Shown here: in pieces, positions 8,027 through 16,212 of the stretch
Layout: each line of letters begins with the position of its first letter
Numbering within the stretch: the first letter of the stretch is position 1
Assembly: GCA_021205245.1 (NCBI GenBank)
Contig: JAJPXZ010000185.1
Span: 1 to 52,479, forward strand
DNA length: 52,479 bases
Direction of reading: 5' to 3'
Source of the DNA: Planctomycetaceae bacterium
GTDB taxonomy: Bacteria > Planctomycetota > SZUA-567
Notes under the pieces: generated by a model
The model's input: only the letters and a program-made list of their open reading frames with translations
What the model was told of the DNA's origin: nothing
Database searches by the model: none
Position numbers and translations under genes: made by a program

Positions 8027-9121
8027 CTACCCCTCGCGGTACAGCGTCGGGGCGACTTCGTCCAGAGTGCCGGCGAGAATGGCCGCGCGCAAATCCTCCA
8101 TCAATCGCAGATAGAAGCGGACGTTGTGGATGGTTATCCACACCGACGCCATCAATTCCCCCAACATGGCCAAGTGACGCACATACCCACGGCTGACGCT
8201 GCGGCAACATTCGCAGTCGCAGCCTTCTTCAATCGGGGCTTCGACCCCGGCGTGGCGTGCGTTCTTGAGGTTGAGGGTGCCGTCCCGGGTAAAGGCCTGG
8301 TAGTGGCGGGCGTGGCGGGTCGGCATGACGCAATCGAACATGTCCACCCCGGCCCTGACGCCGGCGATGATGTCGGCAGGCGTGCCGACGCCCATCAGGT
8401 AGCGGGGCTTGGCGTCGGGCAGCAGCGGCGCGGTGAAATCGACAATGCGGCGGATGTCGTCGGTCGCTTCGCCGACCGCGACGCCGCCGATGGCGTAACC
8501 GGGGAAATCAAGGCTTGCCATATATTCGGCGCTTTCGCGGCGGAGGTCTTCGTAAATCGCGCCTTGGGCGATGCCGAACAGGGCCTGGCGGCCGTCCTCT
8601 TTCCACGTCCGGCGGCAGCGAGCCGCCCAGTCGTGGGTGATGACCAGGCTCTTCGCGATGGCGTCGCGGTCAGCCTTGGCGGGCGGGCATTCGTCCAGAC
8701 ACATCATGATGTCGGCCCCGATGAGGGATTGGATTTCGACCGCGCGCTCGGGCGTGAGGAACAATTCCTTGCCGTCGATATGGTTGTTGAAGCGGACGCC
8801 CTCGGGCGTGATTTTCCGCGCTTTGGCGAGAGAAAACACCTGGTAGCCGCCGGAGTCGGTGAGGGTCGGGCCGTTCCAGCCCATGAATTTGGCGAGGCCG
8901 CCCATGGCGGCGACAGCCTCGGCACCGGGTCGGACGGCGAGGTGGTAGGTGTTCGAGAGGACGACCTGGGTCTTCGCTTCGCGAAGCTGCCCGACAGTCA
9001 TCCCCTTCACCGACGCGGCGGTGCCGACAACCATAAAAAAGGGCGACAACACCGGCCCGTGCGGCGTGTCGAGAACCCCGGCGCGGGCTCTGCCGTCCCG
9101 GGCGACTATGGAAAATTGCAT
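8027..9121 (-). CDS. tgt: tRNA-guanine transglycosylase (Tgt)
   Basis: A 364-residue queuine tRNA-ribosyltransferase that exchanges G34 of GUN-anticodon tRNAs for preQ1. The substrate pocket and nucleophile signatures are present: LSNTYHL, LTDSGGYQVFSL, GADIMMCLDEC, GIAQGAIYEDLR, GGVAVGE and MGVGTPADI. A zinc site CDCECC followed by a His (IHNVRFY) lies near the C-terminus. The length is standard. GGAGGAATT immediately precedes the ATG. It is the last gene of a three-gene minus-strand operon with the thioredoxin-reductase-like gene (12-base gap) and the rseC-like gene. No other queuosine genes are in the window. Confidence 0.97.
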   Translation of the reverse strand: MQFSIVARDGRARAGVLDTPHGPVLSPFFMVVGTAASVKGMTVGQLREAKTQVVLSNTYHLAVRPGAEAVAAMGGLAKFMGWNGPTLTDSGGYQVFSLAKARKITPEGVRFNNHIDGKELFLTPERAVEIQSLIGADIMMCLDECPPAKADRDAIAKSLVITHDWAARCRRTWKEDGRQALFGIAQGAIYEDLRRESAEYMASLDFPGYAIGGVAVGEATDDIRRIVDFTAPLLPDAKPRYLMGVGTPADIIAGVRAGVDMFDCVMPTRHARHYQAFTRDGTLNLKNARHAGVEAPIEEGCDCECCRSVSRGYVRHLAMLGELMASVWITIHNVRFYLRLMEDLRAAILAGTLDEVAPTLYREG

Positions 9122-9133
9122 AATTCCTCCAGA

Positions 9134-9412
9134 TTACGATCTGACGAAGAGGTGGCAGTGGCAGTAGCCCTCTTCCTCGAGTTCCTTGATGTGGTAGAGG
9201 CAGGGGCATACGATGGCGGCGTCCTGCTCCTCATTGCCGGTGACGCGGCGGCAGGGGCAATAGTCCCGGCCGTTTTTGGTAAAGCGCATGTCCATCGCCT
9301 TGATGATGGAATCCACGACCATGGGGTCGGGATTGAGGATAAACGGTTTATCCGCCACATAGGCTTCGATGCGTTTGCGGATTTCTTCCGCGTGGGCTGA
9401 CGGTGCTTCCAT
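9134..9412 (-). CDS. Ferredoxin:thioredoxin reductase catalytic chain
   Basis: A 92-residue [4Fe-4S] protein. The cysteine pattern is CPC (about 51-53), CPC (about 69-71) and CHC (about 83-85), the arrangement of the FTR catalytic subunit in which four cysteines bind the cluster and two form the redox-active disulfide that reduces thioredoxin using ferredoxin. The ATG at 9412 follows AAGGAGAACACC; the longer upstream frame is an arginine-rich shadow of the rseC-like gene. No FTR variable chain is adjacent, as is usual for non-photosynthetic FTR homologues. Its operon partners are an rseC-like membrane redox protein and tgt, which suggests electron supply for disulfide or iron-sulfur chemistry. 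The physiological partner is unknown. Confidence 0.85.
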   Translation of the reverse strand: MEAPSAHAEEIRKRIEAYVADKPFILNPDPMVVDSIIKAMDMRFTKNGRDYCPCRRVTGNEEQDAAIVCPCLYHIKELEEEGYCHCHLFVRS

Positions 9413-9435
9413 GGTGTTCTCCTTGCGGGTTATTC

Positions 9436-9864
9436 TTAGTGCAGTAAACGTATGTCGGGCCGGAGCGCGGTCGACAACCTGGATACCGCAAAGGTGACGA
9501 CGAGGCCGAGGGCGAGACCGGCGAAACAGCCGAGGAGGAACAGACCGTCGCCTTCGCCCCAGATGCGGTTCACGGCAAAGCCGCCGAAACACAACCCCAG
9601 GAGCGCCGGCAAAAACATGATGAAGGCGGCCACGGCGGCGTTGGCGGCGCGGTAGGCCACCCGCACCGTTTCGCCCGGCCGGGGCGGCGTGTCGCCGTCG
9701 CCCAGATGGACCGGGAGGTCCAAGTGGTCGGATTCCTTGTGACAGAGGTTTTTGAGAGCGCATGAGTGGCAGCCGCCGCAGTCCTCCTCCTTCGCCATGC
9801 GCACCATCACGCGGTTCGCGTCGACAGACAGCACCACCGCGTCCTGAACAGTCTCTTCCTGCAT
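9436..9864 (-). CDS. RseC/MucC-type SoxR-reducing family membrane protein
   Basis: A 142-residue protein with an N-terminal cytosolic Cys-rich segment (EEDCGGCHSCALKNLCHKE: four cysteines) and two transmembrane helices (about residues 75-98 and 105-127). This is the RseC/MucC layout, a family linked to Rnf/SoxR-reducing systems and envelope-stress control. AAAGGAAACGCA precedes the ATG. It is the first gene of the operon with the FTR catalytic chain (23-base gap) and tgt. No rnf genes are present here. Family assignment rests on the cysteine motif plus topology; the exact role is inferred. Confidence 0.75.
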   Translation of the reverse strand: MQEETVQDAVVLSVDANRVMVRMAKEEDCGGCHSCALKNLCHKESDHLDLPVHLGDGDTPPRPGETVRVAYRAANAAVAAFIMFLPALLGLCFGGFAVNRIWGEGDGLFLLGCFAGLALGLVVTFAVSRLSTALRPDIRLLH

Positions 9865-9936
9865 TGCGTTTCCTTTAAAAAGTCGGGGCAGAAAATCGTC
9901 TTGATGGTATTATATGCATCGAGGGGAGAAAATTCC

Positions 9937-11037
9937 ATGCCGCAGTCTGGGCGAAAAGGGGATGCGATGCTGGACGTGTACCGGGCAATCGTCGTGGCGG
10001 AACGCCGGGGCAGGGCTTTGGCCCAGCGGGAATGGACTGGCCAGAGCGATACGTGGCTGGTCGATATCGCCGACGACGCGGATGGCCACGCCCTGATGGC
10101 GGCGTCGCGGGCGGCGCTCCGCTTTGGCGCGCAGACCCGCGTCCGCCTCGGCTGGCCGGAAAATCCCTCCCCGGTCTGGCAGGCGCTGGCCGATGGTTGC
10201 CTCCGTCTTGGGGCGGAATCGGTCGGAGGCGAGGTGCGGAATTCCCTCGTAATCCGCGACCCCGACGGGATGGACCGGACTGTGGGCGCGTTCCCGGGCG
10301 GCGATATGGCCTGGCGGGTCGGGCTGGGCGAATCCGGCCCGTGGGTGCGGGAGGTGATTCCCGACGACCCGGTGAAGGACTGCGCCGCCTGCCGCGAGGT
10401 TGACCGCCGCGCCATCGGCGAGTACGGCGTTCCCGGTATCGCCCTCATGGAAAACGCCGGCGTCGGCGCGACCGCCGTCCTCCTGGACATGCTCACCGGC
10501 GCGGCGCGGCAACAGGCGTTTATCGCGGTCGGCGGCGGCAACAACGGCGGCGACGGCTTGGTGATGGCGCGGGGATTGTCCCGCGTCGGCGTCACCGTCA
10601 CGGTGGGGTTGTTCAAACCCGAAGCGGAGCTGCGGGGCGACGCCGCCATCAACGCCGCTTTGCTCCGGCTGATTGCGCCGAGCGTAACCATTCACCCCCT
10701 GCATGACGACGCGACCCTGCTCGGTGGGCTGCTCCGGAAGGCGGATGTGATTGTCGACGCTCTCCTCGGCACCGGGTTCAAAGGGGAACTGTCGCCGATG
10801 TTTCGGAACGCCATCGAGGCAATCAACGCGTCCGGCAGGCCGGTTCTTTCCCTCGACCTGCCGTCGGGCATGGACGGCGACAGCGGCTCCGTCGCGGACA
10901 CGGCGGTACGGGCGACCCGGTGCGTTACCTTTGCGGCAGTCAAACAGGGGTTCGTGACAGACCACGCCAAACCCTATTGCGGACGGTTATTGCTGGCGGA
11001 TATCGGTGCGCCGTCGGGGTGTTTTGACGATCTGTAA
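9937..11037 (+). CDS. nnrE: NAD(P)H-hydrate epimerase with N-terminal extension
   Basis: A 366-residue protein. Residues about 150-366 are a YjeF N-terminal domain that epimerises damaged NAD(P)HX: REVDRRAIGEYGVPGIALMENAG, then GGGNNGGDGLVMAR near residue 197, and the DLPSGMDGDSG metal/phosphate-binding region near 306. The ADP-dependent dehydratase (NnrD) domain, often fused behind it, is absent. The first 145 residues precede the domain and match nothing I know; they contain short alpha/beta segments and no signal peptide. The ATG at 9937 has GGGGAG nine bases upstream; an ATG at 9967 with AAAAGGGGATGCG is a fair alternative and would not remove the extension. It diverges from the rseC-like operon, 72 bases away. 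Confidence 0.85.
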   Translation: MPQSGRKGDAMLDVYRAIVVAERRGRALAQREWTGQSDTWLVDIADDADGHALMAASRAALRFGAQTRVRLGWPENPSPVWQALADGCLRLGAESVGGEVRNSLVIRDPDGMDRTVGAFPGGDMAWRVGLGESGPWVREVIPDDPVKDCAACREVDRRAIGEYGVPGIALMENAGVGATAVLLDMLTGAARQQAFIAVGGGNNGGDGLVMARGLSRVGVTVTVGLFKPEAELRGDAAINAALLRLIAPSVTIHPLHDDATLLGGLLRKADVIVDALLGTGFKGELSPMFRNAIEAINASGRPVLSLDLPSGMDGDSGSVADTAVRATRCVTFAAVKQGFVTDHAKPYCGRLLLADIGAPSGCFDDL

Positions 11038-11064
11038 CGCTATCCGGACGTCCACAAACACGCG

Positions 11065-11087
11065 CCCCGCCATTCACCATGGCGGGG
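11065..11087. terminator. Inverted repeat between convergent genes
   Basis: A perfect 9-bp stem (CCCCGCCAT / ATGGCGGGG, 5-base loop) between the 3' ends of nnrE and the outer-membrane barrel gene. No T run follows on either strand, so it may act as a transcript-end stabiliser or factor-assisted terminator for both. Confidence 0.45.
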
Positions 11088-11146
11088 ACGCATTGGTCGG
11101 TTTGCCATGCCGGCGGCACCGGCACGTACGGTGAACCCGTGTGTTA

Positions 11147-12091
11147 CTAGAACTTCATGCCAATACCGGCCATGATGCGGTGGTCGGAATAATTCTTGCG
11201 GGCCTCGTAGGCGTAGTTGACGCCGAGGTCGAATTTCTCCGACTTGATGGCATTGATGCCGGCGGAGACGCGGCCGCCCCAGTGGCCAGAGCCGACGCCA
11301 TGCACCTGCCACTTCGAGCCGTCATAGGCCGAGAAGCCGGAACGGAAATTATAATTGTCGTTGTCCACATTGCCGAGGGAACTGATCATCGTCACGTCCA
11401 TTGACGGGGTGATGACCCAGTCGGAAGCGTAGAAGTCGGTCGCGACAGTCACGCCCACCGGTATCTCGTAAAAGCTCTGGCTCGAGAAATTGCCCATCGG
11501 GTCGCCGCCGACGCGGGCGCGCAAACTGGTGCCGGGCGTGTAGGCGTAGTTGAAGCCGGCGTGCGGGGTGAGCCGGGTGCCGTAGGCGAACTCGAAGGTT
11601 TTGCCGAGTTCGAAGGTGGCGGCGTAATAGGTGGAATTGTCCCTGCCGTCGCCGGTGACCCGCTCGCCGCCGATGGAGCCGCCGCGCATTTTCGTCTGGT
11701 TGAACCCGGTAAAGAAGGACGACTGGGCATACCAGTTCGAAAAGCCGTTATACCGGCCGAAAATGGATGCGCCGAGCGTTTCGTCGCGGAAGCGGAAATC
11801 GCCGCCGTCGACGGAATTCTTCGACCGACCCGACTCGTACGAAACAGCCACGCCGCCCGACCACTGCGGGGTGGAGAAGCGGTAGCCGATCAAGCCGGCG
11901 GTGGGATTGTATCGCGTCTTGTTGACAGCGCCACCGCCACGTTTCGAGGTGACGAACCGCTGGAATGCCGAGGTGAATACTTCGTGATTGGTGGTGCTGT
12001 AGCAATCGGAATTGAAATCGACCGCCATGGCGGCGCTGCATACCAATGCCAGTGCGGCCGCCACAACGCCGAAGCGTTTGGGTAAAGCCAT
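11147..12091 (-). CDS. Outer-membrane beta-barrel protein, autotransporter-barrel-like
   Basis: A 314-residue exported protein. Residues 1-23 are a classic Sec signal peptide (basic MALPKR, hydrophobic VVAAALALVCSAA, cleavage after AMA). The mature part is Gly/aromatic-rich with alternating amphipathic strands (for example YYAATFELGKTFEFAYGTRLTPHAGFNYAY) and ends in Phe (AGIGMKF), the C-terminal signature for BamA-mediated insertion. There is no obvious passenger domain, so this is a barrel-only protein similar to the beta-domain of autotransporters. AAGGAGG sits six bases before the ATG at 12091, an unusually strong ribosome-binding site implying high expression. No neighbour suggests a substrate. 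Confidence 0.82.
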   Translation of the reverse strand: MALPKRFGVVAAALALVCSAAMAVDFNSDCYSTTNHEVFTSAFQRFVTSKRGGGAVNKTRYNPTAGLIGYRFSTPQWSGGVAVSYESGRSKNSVDGGDFRFRDETLGASIFGRYNGFSNWYAQSSFFTGFNQTKMRGGSIGGERVTGDGRDNSTYYAATFELGKTFEFAYGTRLTPHAGFNYAYTPGTSLRARVGGDPMGNFSSQSFYEIPVGVTVATDFYASDWVITPSMDVTMISSLGNVDNDNYNFRSGFSAYDGSKWQVHGVGSGHWGGRVSAGINAIKSEKFDLGVNYAYEARKNYSDHRIMAGIGMKF

Positions 12092-12472
12092 GATAACCTC
12101 CTTCTCCACGCATACGACCTGCGGTCGGTCTCTGCCGGATGTTTCCCCGGAACCATCGGGCGAGATTTCTTCCGCTGTCGCGATACGGTGCGGCAAGGGC
12201 GTTTTCACACAACCCCGAAAACGCAATACCGCCGCACCTGAGCCAAGCCGGGCGCCAAATGCCCGTCAGCCCCCGCTGGAATTGTCCAGCACAGCCAAGC
12301 GCTGCGCGTCGGGACGAAAAACGGGGAACCGTATAGCAGATACTGTCGTATTTGGCCCCGGCAATCCTTCGCGCACACTCTCGAAAAAAGTTGACCGGGC
12401 GGTCGGAAGGGCCACAACGAAAACGGCCGCGGCTGGGCCGTGGCCGTTATGGCAACAGGGGATGGCGCGTAC
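12092..12472. other. Intergenic region upstream of the barrel gene
   Basis: About 380 bases without a credible gene. It contains the terminator of the upstream TIM-barrel gene (12422-12448) and the promoter region of the barrel gene, in which I could not pick a convincing -35/-10 pair. Frames here are arginine/proline-rich shadows. Confidence 0.5.
12418..12448 (-). terminator. Intrinsic terminator of the TIM-barrel gene
   Basis: On the minus strand an 11-bp stem (AACGGCCACGG / CCGCGGCCGTT, one G-T pair, CCCAG loop) is followed by TTTTCGTTG about 25 bases after the stop codon at 12473. Confidence 0.65.
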
Positions 12473-13690
12473 TTATGCGAGCAGTGTATCGCCGACAATT
12501 CGCAGAAAAGAATCCGGCATGTAGAGAAGATTCCACGCCAACACCGCACCGGGACAATCGCCTTCTGCTGTCGCTTTTGCCGCGGAAAAGATGGTTGTTT
12601 CGTCCACATCGGAGTCGAATTCGGGATGCCTGGCGCATTCGATACCGGGATGCACCGAAGTGCCGGTCATGCTGATCGCCATGTTTATTTGGCTCTGAAG
12701 CACGTCGCTGGTAAGGGAGGATTGGGTTAGATTGTGCAGCGAATGGGGCATGCCCACGTTGATGGAACGGCTGATAAACTCCATCATCACCGGCATACTG
12801 ACCCGTCTGGCCCAGGCGTTGCCGCCGGTGGCCATGCAATAATACTCCAGCGGAATCGAGGACGGGCCGAACGTATGCAGATAGATGCGCGGCTTGAGCC
12901 AGTCGGAGAATTCGCCCAGGGCTGCATAATCGTGCCCGGCGAAAAAGGCGAGGGCGGGCGGGAGGACGTCGAGGCCGAACTCCTTGCCCATATCCCGGGC
13001 CAGTGCGGCATAGCGCCCGGCCAGGGCGGTGATGAGCCGGGTGCGGTAGGTATAGAAGCCGGTCAGTCCGAAAGCACGCGCCTGCCCCGCGAATGTCCCC
13101 CAGCGTTCCAAATCCTCGTCCGTGGCGGATAATATTGAGTCGCGCATTTCTCGGACGCGTTCCGCCCATTCTTTCAGGCGCGGTTCACGGGCGCGGCATG
13201 ACGCGCAAAAACAGGTGAATATCGCTTCCAGCCCAAGGCTGGGCAGGGGGTAGCTGATGCAGTCGGCGAAGAGTCCGTCAAACTCCTCGAGCTTTTGCCT
13301 GCACCGGTTCAGGACGAGGGACGCATAATTTTCATTGGCAGGACAGGCGAACAGGTAGGTCTCGTCGCTCTGAAAAATGCGGTTCCACACACCCGATTCG
13401 CCGGCACTGCCGCCGAAGGCGTCCTGCCCCACTTCGGACCGCTCGGGCATAATAATGTTGTCGGTCAGGACTTTATACCAGAGGAACACCTCGAGGCCGC
13501 TCTTGCGGCAGTGCTTGACGATGGTCTGATTGATGTCCTTGTCGCGCGAGGGCAGGAACAGGACGCGGTTCATGCCGGCCAGTTTTTGTGCCGCGTCTAT
13601 CCTTGCCAGGATGTCGGGGAGGAGGTGGGTGCGGAGATCGTTGTCGCCGATCCTCAGTTGCCCGCTAATGGTCCGTTTGCCGTTTTTCAT
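12473..13690 (-). CDS. Putative glycoside-hydrolase-like TIM-barrel protein
   Basis: A 405-residue protein with no signal peptide. Regular alternation of short hydrophobic strands and amphipathic helices (MNRVLFLPS, LEVFLWYKV, GLFADCISYP, FGLDVLPPALAFF, KPRIYLHTF) fits a (beta/alpha)8 barrel of the GH10/GHL-like kind seen in uncharacterised glycosidase families. A CFCASCR segment near residue 160 is unusual and could bind metal. I cannot name catalytic acids with confidence, so function is open. The ATG follows GGAG eight bases upstream. It stands alone between the barrel gene and rpsD with its own promoter and terminator. Confidence 0.6.
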   Translation of the reverse strand: MKNGKRTISGQLRIGDNDLRTHLLPDILARIDAAQKLAGMNRVLFLPSRDKDINQTIVKHCRKSGLEVFLWYKVLTDNIIMPERSEVGQDAFGGSAGESGVWNRIFQSDETYLFACPANENYASLVLNRCRQKLEEFDGLFADCISYPLPSLGLEAIFTCFCASCRAREPRLKEWAERVREMRDSILSATDEDLERWGTFAGQARAFGLTGFYTYRTRLITALAGRYAALARDMGKEFGLDVLPPALAFFAGHDYAALGEFSDWLKPRIYLHTFGPSSIPLEYYCMATGGNAWARRVSMPVMMEFISRSINVGMPHSLHNLTQSSLTSDVLQSQINMAISMTGTSVHPGIECARHPEFDSDVDETTIFSAAKATAEGDCPGAVLAWNLLYMPDSFLRIVGDTLLA

Positions 13691-13781
13691 TCAACCACTC
13701 CGTGATGGTACTCCATTATCTGTCGTCGCGACAGCCCGTTCCGGCGCGCCGGTTACCGGCCCGCCTTTTTACGGCAGGTGC

Positions 13782-13809
13782 ATGATACAGATAGACAACG
13801 GGACGCCAA
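13782..13809 (-). promoter_or_regulatory. Predicted promoter of the TIM-barrel gene
   Basis: Minus strand: TTGGCG (13809-13804), 16-bp spacer, TATCAT (13787-13782). The leader would be about 85 bases and contains the palindrome CCGGCGCGCCGG at 13741-13752. Confidence 0.45.
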
Positions 13810-13962
13810 AAGCGCCGGAGGGTGACTGCCGTGGAGCGATTTTTTATAAATTTCGAATAATGGACCAAATTCGTCAAGGAGAAAACGAATTGACGGGTCA
13901 TTCTGGTAGGACCTGTTGATGGAGCGGCTATCGCCACGGAAGGATCGCGGTTTCGCAGGGAC

Positions 13963-13992
13963 AAAAAAAGGCGGGCCGTCTCGGCCCGCCTT
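13963..13992 (-). terminator. Intrinsic terminator of rpsD
   Basis: Minus strand: a 9-bp stem GGCGGGCCG / CGGCCCGCC with a 3-base loop, followed by seven T. A textbook rho-independent terminator 25 bases after the rpsD stop codon. Confidence 0.92.
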
Positions 13993-14016
13993 GTAGCACG
14001 ATTATTCGTCGCCGGT

Positions 14017-14616
14017 TTAGCGGCTGTAGAACTCGACCAGCAGCTGTTCGTTGACCGGCAGACGCACGTCCTCGCGGACGGGCAGACGCACGATCTTGGC
14101 GGTGAAGGATTTGGGGTCGACGGCAATCCAGTCGGGAGCGACATAGCCCGACTTCTTGTCGACAACTTCGGTAACGAGCTTACGGACGCCGGGCTTTTCG
14201 GAGACGGTGATGGTGTCGCCGGTGTTGACCATGTAGCTGGCGATGTCCACCCGCTTGCCGTTCACCAGGATGTTGCCGTGGCAGATGATCTGGCGCGACT
14301 GGGCGCGGGACGAGGTGAAACCGGCCGAGTAGACGGCGTTGTCCAGCCTGCGTTCGCACGCGATGAGGAAGGCCTTGGAGGTGTTGCCCTTGGTGCGGCG
14401 GGCGAGGTTGAACATCTTGCGCATCTGGCCTTCGCGCATGCCGTAGTAGAACATAACCTTCTGCTTTTCGAGAAGGCGGCGGCCGTATTCCGACTGCTTG
14501 CGGCGGAACGGTTCCTGCTCGCGCTTCATGTAAGCTTTTTCAACATTGGTGTTGTCGTATATCATAAAGCCGAGACGGCGGCAGACTTTGGTTCTGGGTC
14601 CAAGATAACGGCCCAT
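14017..14616 (-). CDS. rpsD: 30S ribosomal protein S4
   Basis: A 199-residue primary 16S rRNA-binding protein. N-terminal MGRYLGPRTKVCRRLG, the conserved EKQKVMFYYGMREGQ segment, CERRLDNAVYSAGF and the S4 RNA-binding domain (RQIICHGNILVNGKRVDIASYMV, about residues 107-130) are all present, ending in VEFYSR. It lacks a full N-terminal zinc knuckle (only one Cys near the start), so it is a zinc-independent form. GGAGGG precedes the ATG. The gene stands alone rather than in an alpha operon with rpsM, rpsK and rpoA, with its own promoter, long leader and terminator. The sequence style resembles PVC-group S4. Confidence 0.97.
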   Translation of the reverse strand: MGRYLGPRTKVCRRLGFMIYDNTNVEKAYMKREQEPFRRKQSEYGRRLLEKQKVMFYYGMREGQMRKMFNLARRTKGNTSKAFLIACERRLDNAVYSAGFTSSRAQSRQIICHGNILVNGKRVDIASYMVNTGDTITVSEKPGVRKLVTEVVDKKSGYVAPDWIAVDPKSFTAKIVRLPVREDVRLPVNEQLLVEFYSR

Positions 14617-15165
14617 AGGTGGTACCCTCCTGATAGAAATTGCGAATTATACTTGACAAGTCTCTCTTTTGGTATATCGAATAAAGCTCGCCGCGGCCTT
14701 CTTCGGGTCGGCCATGGTCCGCTTTTGGAGTAAAACGAATCACCGCCGGGATATTTCTTCCTGGCGGCAAAGCACCAATTAAATAGATGATGCGGGCAAA
14801 CGTCAAGCAAAAAGTTCCGGATATCACTTCCAAAAAACTCGATGACTGGTATGATACATACGGAATCGGATACGGATAAACCGGTAGGGTATTGCCAACG
14901 GATGGATCCGGCCCGCACCTTTCCCACCTGGCGTGGGTTTGGTTCTGGTTTTATCGTGGAGGCGATCAGGTGCGTCATTTTCCGGACGCGGCCTGAAAGG
15001 CCCAACCCCTTTTCCGGTAAGTAGGGGGTGGCGGCATCGCCGGCGCGAAGGCATTACCGAGAGACGCACCCCGGAATCCACATGGGCATAACTCCGCACC
15101 CGGAGACCCAGCAAACGGATAGAACGGAATTCCGTGGCCGTGACGTCGGCGAGGAGAGAGAACAG
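14617..15165. other. Divergent intergenic region rpsD / sigma factor
   Basis: About 550 bases. The left half carries the rpsD leader and promoter. The right half is upstream of the sigma-factor gene: a weak TTCCAA / TATGAT pair at 14826-14853, a GGCCTGAAAGGCC hairpin near 14991 and a 12-bp palindrome ACGGAATTCCGT around 15124-15135. Frames here have no recognisable product. Confidence 0.5.
14778..14806 (-). promoter_or_regulatory. Predicted promoter of rpsD, long leader
   Basis: Minus strand: TTGACG (14806-14801), 17-bp spacer, TTTAAT (14783-14778). Transcription would begin near 14771, leaving a leader of about 155 bases before rpsD. A second -10-like TATAAT (14651-14646) lacks a matching -35. 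Confidence 0.55.
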
Positions 15166-15972
15166 ATGACCGCCACACCGCGAAACGACCGGACCGAAAA
15201 ACGGCCGGAAGCGGAAGAAGACGACGCCGAAACGGTGCGGGCCGAACTGTGGGTCAAGACGCGCGCCGGTGACAGAGCGGCCTACGAGGCCCTGGTCGAC
15301 AGCTATTTACCGCTCGTGAAGGTGACTGTATCGCGGATGTCAATTAACCTGCCTTCGTTCATTTCGAGGGAAGAATTGTATTCGGCCGGGTGTGTCGGCC
15401 TTGTCTCGGCGGTTGAACGTTACGACCCCGGGCGTGACGCGCGCTTTTCCACCTACGCCATCACCCGCATTCGCGGGGCGGTCCTGGACGAACTGCGTTC
15501 GCACGACGTCCTCGGCCGGGTGGTCCGCGACCGGGTCAACCGCATCGAACGGGTCGAGGCCGAACTGCTGAGCGCCAACTCGTCGGCTGCGCCGGAAGAG
15601 GTGGCGGAAAAGGCCGGCCTGACCATGGACGAATACTGGGACGCCGAAATGGGCGCCCAGGCCGCAAAACGGGTCAGCTTGTCGGATTCGTCCGGATCCG
15701 GCGGGGCGAGGCGGTCGCTCGAGGACCTGCTGCTGTCCGGCAAGGACGACAGCCCGGGTGCTCGCCTCGAGGCAGAAGAAATCCTGGAGGTGGTCATGGG
15801 TATGCTCACCGATAAGGAAAAACAACTCGTGGTTATGTATTACGAGGAAGAACTGACGCTGAAGGAAATCGGCGACATTATGAAAGTAACGGAAAGCCGC
15901 GTGTGCCAAATTCACGGGGCCATGATTCAAAAAATCCGAAAAAAGTTGGAGAAAATGGGCATCCCGGTATAA
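15166..15972 (+). CDS. fliA: FliA/WhiG-type RNA polymerase sigma factor
   Basis: A 268-residue sigma70-family group 3 factor. Region 2 (residues about 35-110) includes VDSYLPLVKVTVSRM, EELYSAGCVGLVSAVERYD and FSTYAITRIRGAVLDELR, the hallmark of FliA/SigD/WhiG factors. Region 3 follows, then region 4 helix-turn-helix LTLKEIGDIMKVTESRVCQIHGAMIQKIRKKL at the C-terminus. The ATG at 15166 has GAGGAGAG upstream; the open frame extends 46 codons further without support. An FlgM-like gene follows 240 bases downstream, which favours a flagellar sigma28 role over a general stress role. The N-terminal 25 residues are an acidic tail not usual in FliA. Confidence 0.88.
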   Translation: MTATPRNDRTEKRPEAEEDDAETVRAELWVKTRAGDRAAYEALVDSYLPLVKVTVSRMSINLPSFISREELYSAGCVGLVSAVERYDPGRDARFSTYAITRIRGAVLDELRSHDVLGRVVRDRVNRIERVEAELLSANSSAAPEEVAEKAGLTMDEYWDAEMGAQAAKRVSLSDSSGSGGARRSLEDLLLSGKDDSPGARLEAEEILEVVMGMLTDKEKQLVVMYYEEELTLKEIGDIMKVTESRVCQIHGAMIQKIRKKLEKMGIPV

Positions 15973-16057
15973 TTGCATCGGGTAAGCTGGTACCGTGTCA
16001 CGACTTGGACGGGGGAACCCGCCACCGGCGTGGAGTGTAAAAAAAACGCTAAAGCCC

Positions 16058-16086
16058 TTGAACAGCGGTTATAGGACATGTATACT
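16058..16086 (+). promoter_or_regulatory. Sigma70-type promoter of the flgM-like gene
   Basis: TTGAAC (16058-16063), 17-bp spacer, TATACT (16081-16086). It lies between fliA and flgM with a leader of about 120 bases, so the anti-sigma gene can be expressed from a housekeeping promoter as well as by read-through. Confidence 0.65.
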
Positions 16087-16212
16087 GGATAAGAACGCAT
16101 CCAGCCGCTGGCTCGCGGATCGCCAAGGCGTTTACGCTTCGTGCTTTTGGAGGGGTCCGGCGCGCACGGTTGGGTTTGCTTTGTAGTACAAAAAAGATGG
16201 GGAGAGAGAAAC

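Larger units (their letters stand above)
13691..14016. other. Intergenic region TIM-barrel gene / rpsD
   Basis: A 326-base gap holding the TIM-barrel gene promoter and palindromic leader, an AT-rich patch around 13840-13890, and the rpsD terminator. No gene or structured RNA is recognised. Confidence 0.55.

Noticed and set aside
14653..14680. Perfect TTGACA on the plus strand in the rpsD leader
   Set aside because: No good -10 at 16-18 bases and nothing obvious to transcribe for 500 bases.
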